Assembly: GCA_013407085.1 (NCBI GenBank)
Contig: JACCGJ010005818.1
Coordinates: 1 to 64,000, forward strand
From: Atriophallophorus winterbourni
Lineage: Eukaryota > Platyhelminthes > Trematoda > Plagiorchiida > Microphallidae
Direction: 5' to 3'
DNA length: 64,000 bases
Shown piece by piece: positions 1 through 10,314 of the stretch; positions within the stretch are counted from its first letter, which is position 1, and each line of letters begins with the position of its first letter. The notes beneath the pieces are model-generated. The model did not search any database and had not been told where the DNA came from. It saw only the letters and a program-made list of their open reading frames with translations. A program made the translations under genes and the position numbers.

Positions 1-530
1 GAAGAATATTAAAGAACGATGGACCGGAACATCGAAGATGTGAGGAATCTCGAAGTGTCAGAATCATCAAAAATGTTCAGTTGGAACACATTTTAATTGT
101 CGAAATATATGTTTTGAATGGAGAAAGTCTTTTTGTGGGTGTTCGTAGAAGATTCGGTGTCGTAGTGTTGCCTCGTTTGTAAGCCTGAATTCTTCACATG
201 GATGTAAAGAGGTAATCTGGAAAATAAATACTAAGGGACCTAGTGAATGTTCATTATGAAAGTTGAAAAACTGATATCACTGGTAATATCCAGCAATGCT
301 GTGAATGTATAGTTTATCTAATGAGACATCAAGTTTGTAAAGTTTCATTAATTTTTCAACTGTCAGAAATGAATTCGAGTGTGATTTAAAATCACATAGT
401 GAGGTATAAAGTCTTATGATTTCAGAAAAATATTTTAGAGTTTAGCGTATTTATTCAGGTAAAAGTTACCTCTCACTTTCGTACAGGATCTAGGTAATTC
501 CACTAGGTTATCTTGATTTCTTAAATTATA

Positions 531-1067
531 TCAAGAACCTTGTCGGAAGCGAATAGACGAATTTATATCTATATTATCAGAAGATATTATTCTAAAGAAC
601 ATTATTCTACGGAACCATAGTGGTTCTAGCTTGAGCCGCTTACATCTTTCTCTATAAGATTGATTCGAGATATATCCGGTGATTGATTTGGTAAAAGTAC
701 GTTGTACTTTTTCCAAAAGGATGGTATCGGTTTTATTTATACTGCTATATATTATATTACAGTAATCAAAGATGGGTATGGTGAAAAGTTTATAAAGTTC
801 TAACTTACAGTGTGGGAAAGTAAAGAACTTATGAATCATATTAACACTCTGCTTTGCCTTTGAGATCACGTGATGTATATGCTCGTTGAATGTGAGCGAT
901 GCTGAATATTTGAACACAAGTTCACGTGTGCAATCGATAATTTGAATAGGATTACTATTAAGAAGGATTGAGTTATCAGAAATTGTACATCTTAAAGGCA
1001 TGAACTTAGATTTTTCTATAGAGAATGAGAGACCATTAATTTTACCCCATTTTGACAAGTTCACCAA
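531..1067 (-). pseudogene. CR1-like non-LTR retrotransposon, C-terminal part of the reverse transcriptase (fragment)
   Basis: A 178-codon reading frame resembles the thumb and C-terminal region of CR1-type LINE polymerases: a LSFSIEKSK stretch, a 'YKLFTIPIFDYCNIIYSS' segment equivalent to the 'YK.iVRP.LEYC...WSP' block, and a 'LLEKVQRTFTK' block. The catalytic palm is missing upstream, where BEL/Pao sequence begins near 1080. An endonuclease fragment on the same strand at 3334-3790 could be the 5' part of the same element, split by the later insertion. Family-level assignment is firm, clade assignment is moderate. Confidence 0.6.
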
Positions 1068-1084
1068 AGGCGGATTTCAGAATC

Positions 1085-2265
1085 AGATATATACGTACCG
1101 CAAGTACAGCTGCGGCTAATTCTAATTAGGAATCGATACCGCTTTCAATGGATTCACTCGAGATTTTGAAAATAATAGACGAACCGGTGACATGACCGAA
1201 TCATTATACAAACGTCCATATGCAACAGCGCCATGGCCAGATTCCGAAGCATCGCTGAAAACGTGAAGACTCAAGGACGACATACTCTCATTCATTTCGC
1301 TAATGCGTCTTGGAATACGTAACTCCTTGATTGCATGCATGCTACTGATCCACTTATCACACATTAGTTGAAGATCATCACACATCGTCTCGTCCCAACC
1401 CAAAGGTTTTCTGCAACAATTTTGTAGTGAAACATTCCCAGGAAAAATCCAAGGACTCATGAGGCCAAGTGGGTCATACAACCCACTTACAACTGACAAC
1501 AAACTTCGTTTCGTCGTTGGGCGTTTTGACAGATTCAGATCAAACGCGAATTCGTCAGTGTCTGCATCCCATTTAACACCCAGCATTCTTTCGGTCGGAA
1601 GCTTATCTTGGCTAATAACTCGAACATTAGGTGCGCGTTCGTCCTCCGGCACATCTTCAAGTAAATTACGATCATTGGAAATCCATTTTGTCAAACGAAA
1701 CCCTCCCATTCGTAACAATGCAGACAACTGCTTCACCAAGGATTTTGCTTCGAGTTCAGTAGGCACTGATATCAAACAGTCATCCACATAAAAATTTCTT
1801 GAAACATAGTCTCCGATTTTCTTTTCAAATAGATGCCCGAATTGCTCAACCGTTTTGCGCAGTGCGAACGTTGCGCAGAATGGAGACGACGTTGCACCAA
1901 AAGGATGAACCGTCATCCGAAACCTTTTAATGGGACCCGAAATGTCATTTTTGTCCCACCAGAGAATTCGAAGAGCATCTCTATCATTCTCTGGCACCTT
2001 TACCTGTAAGAACATTTCTTCGATATCAGCGGCGACGGCATAGGCGTGTAAGCGGAAGCGTATCAACACGTCGATCAAATTTGTTGTCAGATTTGGTCCT
2101 TGAAGTAGGGCATCATTCAACGATACACCGTTGTGTTTAGCAGCACAATCGAACACAATTCTAAGCTTCTCTGGTTTCTTAGGATTGAAAACAGGATGGT
2201 GAGGCAAATACCAAGCATGATTCTCATCTGCATTACTCGGAACGGTTTCGATATAATTGAGATTT
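1085..2265 (-). pseudogene. BEL/Pao-type LTR retrotransposon pol fragment (RT plus start of RNase H)
   Basis: The uninterrupted part of the frame (about 360 codons, 1122-2207) carries BEL/Pao reverse-transcriptase landmarks: [11 protein letters not shown] near the start, '[15 protein letters not shown]' (finger and palm motif with the first catalytic Asp), '[17 protein letters not shown]', the catalytic YVDD box, and 'LGVKWD' in the thumb. At the C-terminal end '[16 protein letters not shown]' is the beginning of the RNase H domain. Protease, integrase and gag are absent from this strand, and the frame ends inside RNase H, so this is a fragment. The gag-like piece next to it lies on the opposite strand, so the locus has been rearranged. 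Confidence 0.8.
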
Positions 2266-2333
2266 GTATACCATTATTATTGTAACTGTCATTAATTACA
2301 GTACCGTAGTAAACCCAAATCGTGGTTCTGAAT

Positions 2334-2388
2334 TTGTCGAACTAGGGACGGGGGATCTACGCGTTAACTAACGACATTGGTCGTTACA
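2334..2388 (+). repeat. Direct repeat copy 1 (probable LTR terminus of a BEL/Pao element)
   Basis: A 55-bp block starting TTGTCGAACTAGGGACGG and ending GTCGTTACA recurs exactly at 3269-3323. The two copies bracket a gag-like ORF, as expected of LTR ends. Only the terminal 55 bp is shared in what I could compare, so calling it an LTR is an inference from position. Confidence 0.6.
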
Positions 2389-2621
2389 GTACTCAATTTG
2401 GAACTGGATTTTGATTCTTCTCCAACTGGACGAGAAGTATTCGTTTTCTTCCCGAACTTGACGGGAAGCACTCAAATCGAATTGCCTAATTGGATACGGT
2501 CAATTGGATCGCCAATCCAGCGGAACGAGGATCAACTTGGACCCTCGTATATCTACTCATTTCTGTTCAAACATTGGTGACGTTCTTGCCTTTTTTATTT
2601 TTTGTTTCGCCATTTTTGATA

Positions 2622-3302
2622 ATGCCACGTAAATCGAAACGTCTGAACACTACTGATAAGCTTGCCTGTAATGGTGATAGTGACACTATTGGTTCCGCCT
2701 CGCGTAGCTCTTGTATATCATCTCGAGGTAGTCCTAATTTCGACTCTAAACATGGGCCGTCTGTGCGTGAGCTCGAATTAGAGAGAGATTTAGTGATTGC
2801 TAAGGAGACGATAGCTCGTTTGAGCGGATGCAGTGTCAACGACAACTATGTTGCTGAAGTTCCGGTTAATCGACATATTGAGTCGGAAGCGGTGAGGATG
2901 TCACAAAGGGTCGTCAACGATGTTGCTTCATTACCTAGGGTAGAGTTATCTACATTTGATGGCAATTCGGTGGATTACTGGAAATTTATTCGGCAATTTG
3001 AGTGTTATATAGAATCGAAAACTTGCGATTCCGGACAGCGTTTGCTATATCTTATGTATTATTGCCGAGGCAATGCTCGAAAAGCGATTGATGCTTGTGT
3101 GATGCTGTCGCCTGAAGACGGGTATAAAAGAGCACGCAGCTTGCTACAGGAAATGTTTGGCCTGCCTCATGTCGTTGCACGCTCGTTATTGACCGAGGTG
3201 TTAAGTGAAGCAGCTAAAGTAAGAAGCGATTCGGATAGTCTGTCAAACCTTGCTTTGAAGATGGGAAGTTGTCGAACTAGGGACGGGGGATCTACGCGTT
3301 AA
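2622..3302 (+). pseudogene. BEL/Pao gag-like ORF, truncated by a repeat
   Basis: The frame from the ATG at 2622 (MPRKSKRL) encodes a charged N-terminus, a helical 'SVRELELERDLVIAKETIARL' region (about residues 46-66), and a DUF1759-like capsid segment with 'LPRVELSTFDGNSVDYWKFI' followed by 'QRLLYLMYYCRGNARKAID'. That arrangement is typical of BEL/Pao gag. The frame then runs into the second copy of the 55-bp repeat and stops at about 3300. The nucleocapsid zinc knuckles and all of pol are missing, so this is an internally deleted copy. An in-frame ATG at 2490 exists but the sequence before 2622 looks like a leader. Confidence 0.7.
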
Positions 3303-3323
3303 CTAACGACATTGGTCGTTACA
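3269..3323 (+). repeat. Direct repeat copy 2 (probable LTR terminus)
   Basis: Exact second copy of the 55-bp block at 2334-2388. It directly abuts gag codons, so the junction looks like a deletion joining gag to an LTR end. Confidence 0.6.
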
Positions 3324-3333
3324 ACTGTTGCGA

Positions 3334-3790
3334 ACTCACTAGAGAGGAAGAATCGGCTCTAGTCTTCTGTTCTAATGAATTCTGACAGTAGATTCCAGTT
3401 AATGTAGTTGTAGGTATGCTTATTATCAGATAGCTGCATAGAATTGATAGAAGCTGTGGCGCATAATATTTGGAATTATAATATTCTATGATCACTGTTA
3501 AGGAAAGATGGAATTACCTTCAGGTTAGCTGGAATAAGGTTCAGAGTAAAGAATAGGTTTAGGAAATTGTCATTTCTTATAGGTTGGTCAATAAATTGCT
3601 TATAACCTAGTAAGTCAATCGTTCTAGTGAAAGGTGTGTAGCAGCTGTGATGTGCATGATCGTGCCAGTTTAATTTTGGCATGTTGAAGTCACCAGCAAT
3701 AAGTTTATATTTGGTGTGATGTAGAGATGCTCCTATAAACGCGTTAATTAAGGAATCCATTTCAGAGATGGTTGAAGACGGTGGTGGTTA
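3334..3790 (-). pseudogene. CR1-like endonuclease (APE type) fragment
   Basis: The minus-strand frame contains 'YKLIAGDFNMPKLNWHDH', the GDFN motif of apurinic-like LINE endonucleases, and further on 'FLNSDHRIL', the SDH catalytic block. The frame continues towards 3340 with the linker normally found between endonuclease and RT, then meets the BEL/Pao repeat. The N-terminal part of the endonuclease is not visible. It may belong with the RT fragment at 531-1067. Confidence 0.65.
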
Positions 3791-5397
3791 AACTTGCTCT
3801 GGCAGCAAGTAATCCCCATAAATCTGCTGAACCAGACGACATTTAGCCTCAGATTATAGAGAACCTGGCGCTAATACTGGCAGAACCTGTAGGTCGTCAT
3901 TTCAACGCTTCCTTGCAACATGGATATATTCCGAGTATTTGGAAGCTGGCTAATGTGATCCGGATACATAAAGGTGACAGTCGATCCTCAGTTTGTAAGT
4001 ACAGACCTGTAAGTCTTACTAGCATCCTATGTAAAATCCTAGAGGAACTAATTAGGGTTAGGATCTGTCGCCATCTAGTTGATTACTCGTTGCTCAACTC
4101 TGCTTAGCACGGTTTCCTTAAAGGTAAGTCGTGCCTAACAAACCTCTTATGTTTTCTTATCGAGGTCACCATGAGGCTAGATAAAGGACAACAATTTGAA
4201 GTTTGTTACTTTGACTTTTGCAAGGCCTTTGATTCGGTAAACCACAGATTGCTTGCAGACAAACTTGGTTATATGGGTATCGATGGTCTTCTGAAAAGAT
4301 GAATAATAGGCTTCTTAAGAAATAGATTCTATCCTATCAGGATAGGCAGTATGTATTATTCGAAAGTAAAAGTTGTTAGTGGAGTCCCAAAGGGTTTGGT
4401 ACTCGGACCGCTACCTTTCCTCATTTTCATATATGATTTGGCAGCGTCGCCTAAGTGTCCTTGCTATATTTTTGCAGATGACGTCAAGTTTATCGGATCA
4501 CTGGATGAACAGGATTTTCTTGAGGACAAAGAAAAGGTCATCAATTGGTCTGCTACATGGGATCTACCAGTAAAATTCACTACAAGCTATCTCCTGTCTA
4601 AAGTCATGAAGAAGCTAGAGGTTGTTGGACCAGATGGTACACTTGAGACTCGTGAGGTTTCAGCGGACTTTAAATGGGCTGATCAATTTACAGCTGTTGC
4701 ACAACGCGCTATGAGCTAGCGTTTTCGCCTCCGAGCGGTTTTATCATGCAGGTTCCCAGAGATTTTCATACAATTCCCAAGCTGAAGGTGTTCAACGTCT
4801 AGCTCTCGTATGACCCGAAGGGCAATCAGGTAGGTCATATGAGGAACGATTGCTGAGTCTAGATCTCTTCTCACTAAAAAGAAGGCGGCTACGTGGAAAC
4901 CTGGTTGAAACCTTCAAAATCATAGCAGGTTCCTACACTATTCATCCCAGTGAAATGTACGCTATGCGCCAAGTGTGGGTACTCGGGCCCACCCTTTAAA
5001 ACTAGCCAGGAGACATGTCATGTCTAATTGTCTTAGTTCTTCTTTAGTGGAAAGGGTAGTAATTAATGGAATCGTCTTCTGAGGAAGTTGTGTTCTACTT
5101 CGGTAGGGAGTTTTAAGAATGGACTCGACTCTGTGGCGTCATTATTTCCTGATTTTAATCCACAAGTGTATGTTGGTATGATCCTCATGTTGTCTTTTGA
5201 ACACAAATGTTTCTCCTCACCTATGGTGAGGGGAATTTTTCTGTTGCATTTCAGATTACTCTCATACCAGAAAAAGTTGTGAAGATATTTGTTTTGGAGT
5301 GGTGGACGCTCTTCTGTGGCATACCACCGAAAGAGAAAGAAATTTGGACGTTCGATTGGCTCGTTAGCCACATACTGTCCTGTACAAACTGAACTGA
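3785..5397 (+). pseudogene. CR1-like retrotransposon copy A (degenerate RT, 3' UTR and tail)
   Basis: Broken frames give an ordered RT: 'YIPSIWKLANVIRIHKGDSR' (about 3922), 'YRPVSLTSILCKILEELI', 'FLKGKSCLTNLL', 'YFDFCKAFDSVNHRLL' (first Asp block), 'GVPKGLVLGPLPFLIFIYD', and 'YIFADDVKF' (the FADD box, about 4470). In-frame stops at about 4105 and 4300 and shifts after 4715 make it dead. The 3' UTR has a CTCACC...GGTGAG-type hairpin near 5216-5232 and the copy ends at 5397 in ACTGAACTGAACC, the same tail as copies B and C. Confidence 0.8.
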
Positions 5398-5649
5398 ACC
5401 AGACTTAATTGTTGGACAAAATAGAGTTTACACGATTATGATAAGTTCTGACACTCGTTCGTTCTCATTAGCACTATTCTAGCAAACAGCACTTCCAATT
5501 TTTTAAACTTAACGTTCGTTAGATGTAATGCATCCAACCGTTAAAAAGGTCACATTTCAAACTTCGGCGGCATATTTATTTTTCCTGTTCATTTTGTGTT
5601 CGCTCTCAGCATTTACTATTAATTTGTACAACGCATAAAAATCTATTCA

Positions 5650-6440
5650 GTGTTATTTTGCTGTAAACAATTTTGCGAAGTGCATATAGTAAATAACGTC
5701 CTTTCAGTTTTATCCTGCAGGTCCCCGGAGGTTTTCATCCCATTGTATAAAGCGATAGTGAGACCTCATCTCGAGTATTGCGTTCAAGCTTGGTCTCCTT
5801 ACTTGGAAAAGGACATTGCCACGCTTGAAGGTGTTCAGCGCCTAGCTACTCGTATGATTAAAGGGCAATCTGGGAAGTCGTATGAACAACGACTGTTGAG
5901 TCTAGATCTCTTCTCGCTAAAAAGAAGGCGACTACGTGGGGATCTGATCGAGACCTTTAAAATCGTTAGAGGCTTTAGTTCTATTGATCCGGCTGATATG
6001 TATGCTCTTGCGCCAGTGGTAGGTACTCGAGGCCATTCACTGAAACTGGCAAAGCAACATGTCAGGTCTAATGCACGTAAGCACTTCTTTAGCGAAAGGG
6101 TAGTGAATCATTGGAACTGTCTGCCCGAAGAGGTAGTTTGTTCTACTTCAGTAACGTGCTTCAAAGATAGACTAGACTCGATCTGGCGCTCTGTGTTTCC
6201 CAATTTTTATCCCTAATTTTATAGTTGTTCTTCAATTTGTCGTTGAAACGCACTAATGTCTCTCCTCACCTATTGGGTGAGGGAGTTTTTCTGTTGCATT
6301 CCAGCCAAAGTCATACCGGAAAAATATTGAACCTACTATTCGAAGTGGTGGACGCCTATTGGCTTACCACCGGAAGTATTCTGGACGCTCGATTGGCGAC
6401 GCTACCACATATCGTCCTGTGCTAACTGAACTGAACTGCC
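5650..6440 (+). pseudogene. CR1-like retrotransposon copy B (C-terminal ORF fragment, 3' UTR, tail)
   Basis: The open frame to 6216 reads 'PLYKAIVRPHLEYCVQAWSP', 'LEGVQRLATRMIKG', 'LLSLDLFSLKRRRLRGDLIE' and 'FFSERVVNHWNCLPEEVV', the classic C-terminal block of CR1/jockey-type LINE proteins. Similarity starts at about 5690, so the copy is 5' truncated. After the stop come a hairpin (CTCACC-TATTG-GGTGAG, about 6256-6274) and an ACTGAACTGAACTG tail at about 6426-6440. The reading frame is undamaged, so this is the youngest-looking of the three successive CR1 3' ends. Confidence 0.85.
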
Positions 6441-6609
6441 TGCCTTACTTTCGAAGTATCCCGAAATTAGTGCGTGTGAACAATGTCACGACAAAGAATA
6501 TCGAAAAGCTGGGTGCTCAACCGCGCGCGTTTTTGGCCATTATTTATCTTTCGTTGTTGGAGATCAATTTAGGATTTGGACGTGTAATCGTGAATTAAAG
6601 TGTTTGTCC

Positions 6610-7850
6610 TCATCTTCATCGATGATTTGGCATCTTAGTTATCATGTCCCTACTACATGTTTGAAAATGATGTCAAATTCACCAGATCCAGCGATTACGG
6701 TGATCTGTTGAGAAAGATTGAAAAAGTTAATAAATTTTCGCATCATTGGGATCTTACTCTGAACTATAGTAAATCTCATCTGTTGTCTGCAGCAGTCGAC
6801 AAAATTACATTAACTGCTAATTGCGGCAGGATCGACTTTAAATCTATAAAAATGGTTTAAGATTCAGGTATAGTCGTAACAGCGGATTTCAAATGCACTG
6901 TGCAATATGCCTCGACTGCTCAACGAGCTAAGGTAGAGTTTTAGGATTAAATATGTTCTGACGTAGAACGCCAGAAGTATTTATTCCCTTATATACAGCG
7001 ATTGTCAGGCCTATTTTAGATTACTGCGTGCATGCCTGAGACCCTTTCTTCCACAAAGGCATCTTACTACTTGAGAGCGTCCATCATCTGGCTACCAGTG
7101 GTTGAAGATGTCTTGAAAACCCTACGAGGAACGTTTAATTTTTTCAGTTCTCTTTTCACTTAGGTGCCCGGCGTCAACGAGGTGACCTAATAGAAACATT
7201 CAAAATCCCGTAAGCCATAGACAACGATGGTTGTCAAAATCTCTCGAGCGATCTAACCTTCGATTAGGGGCATACAAGAAGCTCGCGAAAAATCACAATA
7301 TTCTGAATCTTGAAAAACACTTCTTCAGTGAAAAAGTGGTAAGCTTTTTGAATAAGCTGCCTAATGACCTAATTGCTTGCATATCGGTAGGCGAATTCAG
7401 AAGATGCCAGGCGGCGTGAGCTTTTTCCTGAATATGCAGGTTGTCTGTCGATAGAGTTAACATAAAAACGTTTTTCTTTTTTAATTTTATGCGCTTTTTA
7501 CTACGATTTTAAAAAGCCACAAAACTGGACATAAAATTAAATTATATAATGTCACGCTTTAAATATCATGTTTTAAATGTACGCACAAATTTTTCCATAG
7601 CTATCCTCTCACCAGCTTAGTGAAGAGAAAACTTTTCCGTTTTTTCCAGTCGCTGCTACAAAAACCTTGGTACCAAAGGACGGTCTGAATAACACCTGAA
7701 GTATCATAGCATACTACAAGGACACCAAAGAACCAATTTTGGCAGTAGTGGGTGCCCCTTTGAAGCTTTTCACCGACATAAATTCTGGGCGCTCGATTGG
7801 CTTGTCATCCATTTACAGTACTGTGTCTACTGAACTGAACTGAACATCAA
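6610..7850 (+). pseudogene. CR1-like retrotransposon copy C (degenerate)
   Basis: Scattered frames give 'MFENDVKFTRSSDYGDLL' (decayed FADD region), 'HHWDLTLNYSKSHLLSAAVD', the 'PLYTAIVRPILDYCVHA' block and 'FFSEKVVSFLNKLPNDLIA', in the usual order. Stops and frameshifts are frequent. The 3' end has a weak CTCACC/TTAGTGAAG relic of the hairpin near 7606-7625 and finishes with CTGAACTGAACTGAAC at about 7835-7846. Same orientation as copies A and B. Confidence 0.75.
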
Positions 7851-8604
7851 TTTGGTTAACACTCAGCATTATTGACGCAAACATGGATATTTCGTCATAC
7901 GCCTTAGCCTCATTGAAGGACAACTCATCTAGTGCCGGAGCACTCGAAGTTTGTATGCCTAGCATTCCAGACGATGCATATAAAACACTAGTATGTCGTT
8001 GAACGCTATTGAAAATATAGAGAAGGCAATCGCCTTAGAATGGTCGTTATCGGATACTGTTCCGTTCTCTGGCTTTCCCTGGTTTTGTCTTTCCACTTGG
8101 CGTAGATATAAATCTTTTCGGAATAGATTTTGCATCACTAACCAAAAATAATTTCAATTCCTGTTCGAGCAAATGCTGTAATTTCACACGCGCCCGAGCT
8201 GTTTCTTAGCGAGTCTAAGATGCATGAGGGATAACTTGTATTGCCGCATTTTCGCCCCATGTTCTGGTAGACTTATGAACTTGTTATAGAGGTGTACACG
8301 CGATCAAAACAGCGTGCAATTCAGGTTGCATTTGTTCTTCAATTGTCGGAAACCTATTTTTTCATGCTAGAATATATCTTGTTATATTTTTGAAGTGGTT
8401 TACAATCCCAGGAATTTAATCTAAATTGTATACAGTACCTGGAACAGGTTAAATTTCTAGCAACTAAGAATTTCGAAGGCAAAATGTTTGAATTAATAAG
8501 AAACTGAAGGTGAGCTTACCTCTCAATAAATTACAAAAGTCACTTTGGTAATTAAACTACATTTCGAATGGAATTGTGGTGTTGGCAAGCCATTTTATAA
8601 TCGG
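7851..8604. other. Gene-free stretch
   Basis: AT-rich sequence without a convincing ORF, RNA gene or repeat that I can match elsewhere in the window. Confidence 0.5.
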
Positions 8605-8880
8605 TAACAATTATTGATCAGGTAATTGTCGTCCAGTATGCTTCACTTCTGTTATGTTAAAGACTATGGAAAAACTACTCAAAAGTGGCACTGAGAGTCA
8701 TGTTTATCATCGGGGCATATCTACGCCAGCACAGCATTGGCTTGTCAAGGGCCGGTCATGTATAACCAATCTCATCCATACGAGAGGCTTTGACGGAAGC
8801 TAGAGTCAAGATATCGGCTGGCACGATTATCGTTCGACCAAGTCAAACATCGGAAGATGTTGGATTAATTAAGAACGTAT
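8605..8880 (+). pseudogene. LINE reverse-transcriptase fragment
   Basis: Across frames the sequence reads 'NCRPVCFTSVMLKTMEKLL', then 'TPAQHWLVKGRSCITNLI', which corresponds to the YRPVSLT...kilEkli and GFlkGRSClTNLL blocks of CR1-like RTs. It is short and heavily mutated. Confidence 0.6.
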
Positions 8881-9006
8881 AGACTTCATATCTCACTTTC
8901 AAAATGGCTTATGAGTTCAAAAGGAAGTCACGTTTGTATAGACTAAGTAAGTAAGTATGTAAAAGCAGTACAGCCCCAAAGCACTAATGGTTGGTTAGAT
9001 ATCATG

Positions 9007-9220
9007 TGTATGCATGAAATCACAAGCCCCATTGCGGCAAAATGCCGCGATAGATTGTACATGTGCTAAGATACTGTCAGGTTTCTCAGGCACATAGAGA
9101 TAAGAAGGGAAATAGTAGTCATACTCCAGTGAGTTTCCACATGCAGCTTCGTATCAGTGGCAAATCAATTCATCAAAGTGCTTCTTGCAAAGTAGAGAAA
9201 TATTGCACAATTTCACACTC
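9007..9220 (-). repeat. SINE-like repeat, diverged copy
   Basis: Matches the window's SINE-like family in antisense: TGCATGAAATCACAAGCC (tail end), a GCTAAGATACTGTCAGG block, and CAAATCAATT near the element's 5' half. Strongly diverged, no target duplication recognised. Confidence 0.6.
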
Positions 9221-9960
9221 ATAGGCGTCACATTAATCAGGTATGCGTATCCGTGACCAGATATCCGAACGTCGTTCTAACTTTTTGTTTCACTCGTTTT
9301 TGCGAAGTCGAGGTTAAATTCTCGTTTGCAGCTTGAAATATAGCCTTATGTGATGGTATAAGCTAGGTCCTACAATCGGTACAATAGCAGCACCGCTGAC
9401 TGTTTTAAATATTTGGGCAATAATCCAATGATCGCGCAATGTTTGATTGTTGGTTGAAGCCGGTTGCTGCTCACCATCCTCCACAGATGTTTAATCGGAG
9501 AAAAATGCACAGATTTTTGCAGCCTTATTTCAAACAGGACTGTTACAACAAACGCCGTAGCATTATGTCATTGTCTTCGAGAATTGCGCTCAATAGTATC
9601 GCGTGTGTTATCTGACCCTGTTAGGTATGAAAGAATGGATAATGTTCTCGATTGCAATATTGTGGGTTTCGCCCGTACTGATTAATATGATTCAATTGAT
9701 GCCGCATTTTTATGTACGTGTCTGTGGCGTTCAAACCGTAACCTCATCAACAACTGAAAGCTGTGTCTAGTAACCGTGCAAAATTTAGCGCTTTTTCGTG
9801 GACCAGAGTCCCAGGGCTCCAGTAATGTGGTACTCGCTTCGGCGGTACAAACACAAACAAAACAAAACCACCTTTACCGTTGCGCCGAGACTGGACCTTG
9901 ACGTGGTGCAGCGGCTTGCGTGCCTCGATGATCCATTGAGCTATACTGGGTGATGCCTTC

Positions 9961-10314
9961 GTGGCATCTTCAGAGTTACTCATACCAGGTTGGTCAATGG
10001 TGAGAAGCCAGACAAACACAGTCTCCTTGTTCCTCGTGGACATTGTATACCAGGAGAGGCGTATGAATCCGCAAGGATCACCGGCTCGACTGGTTTGGGA
10101 TGATGTCGGGAGTCCCTGCTTGGTCTCTACCTCGCGAATGGCTTGTGAACTGTACCTACAGTATCCGGCCCCGATAGGTGCGATCCTTAATCTCGCTCCG
10201 CTGCCTTGCGAGTTAGGCTTTCGGGCCAAAGGCTTGAGGTGGAAGTCCTCAAGATCAACTCCTCTACTTCGGCATGGACAACCGGGTAGTATCACGCCCA
10301 CACCCAAACAATGA
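9961..10314 (+). CDS. Short upstream ORF of the RTE element (possible ORF1)
   Basis: A 117-aa frame beginning MASSELLIPGWSM and ending in PTPKQ. Its stop TGA overlaps the start ATG of the long polymerase ORF in an ATGA arrangement (10311-10314), the geometry that allows termination-reinitiation. RTE elements often have a short, poorly conserved first ORF that overlaps or abuts the second. I see no domain in the protein. An antisense frame of 186 codons covers the same DNA and is probably a by-product of composition. Whether this ORF is translated is unproven. Confidence 0.35.
   Translation: MASSELLIPGWSMVRSQTNTVSLFLVDIVYQERRMNPQGSPARLVWDDVGSPCLVSTSRMACELYLQYPAPIGAILNLAPLPCELGFRAKGLRWKSSRSTPLLRHGQPGSITPTPKQ

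Noticed and set aside
1459..1791. 110-codon plus-strand ORF
   Set aside because: Antisense to the BEL/Pao RT codons, so a shadow.
9747..10307. 186-codon minus-strand ORF in the RTE 5' region
   Set aside because: Antisense to the element, no recognisable domain, and starts from composition bias. Treated as a shadow.
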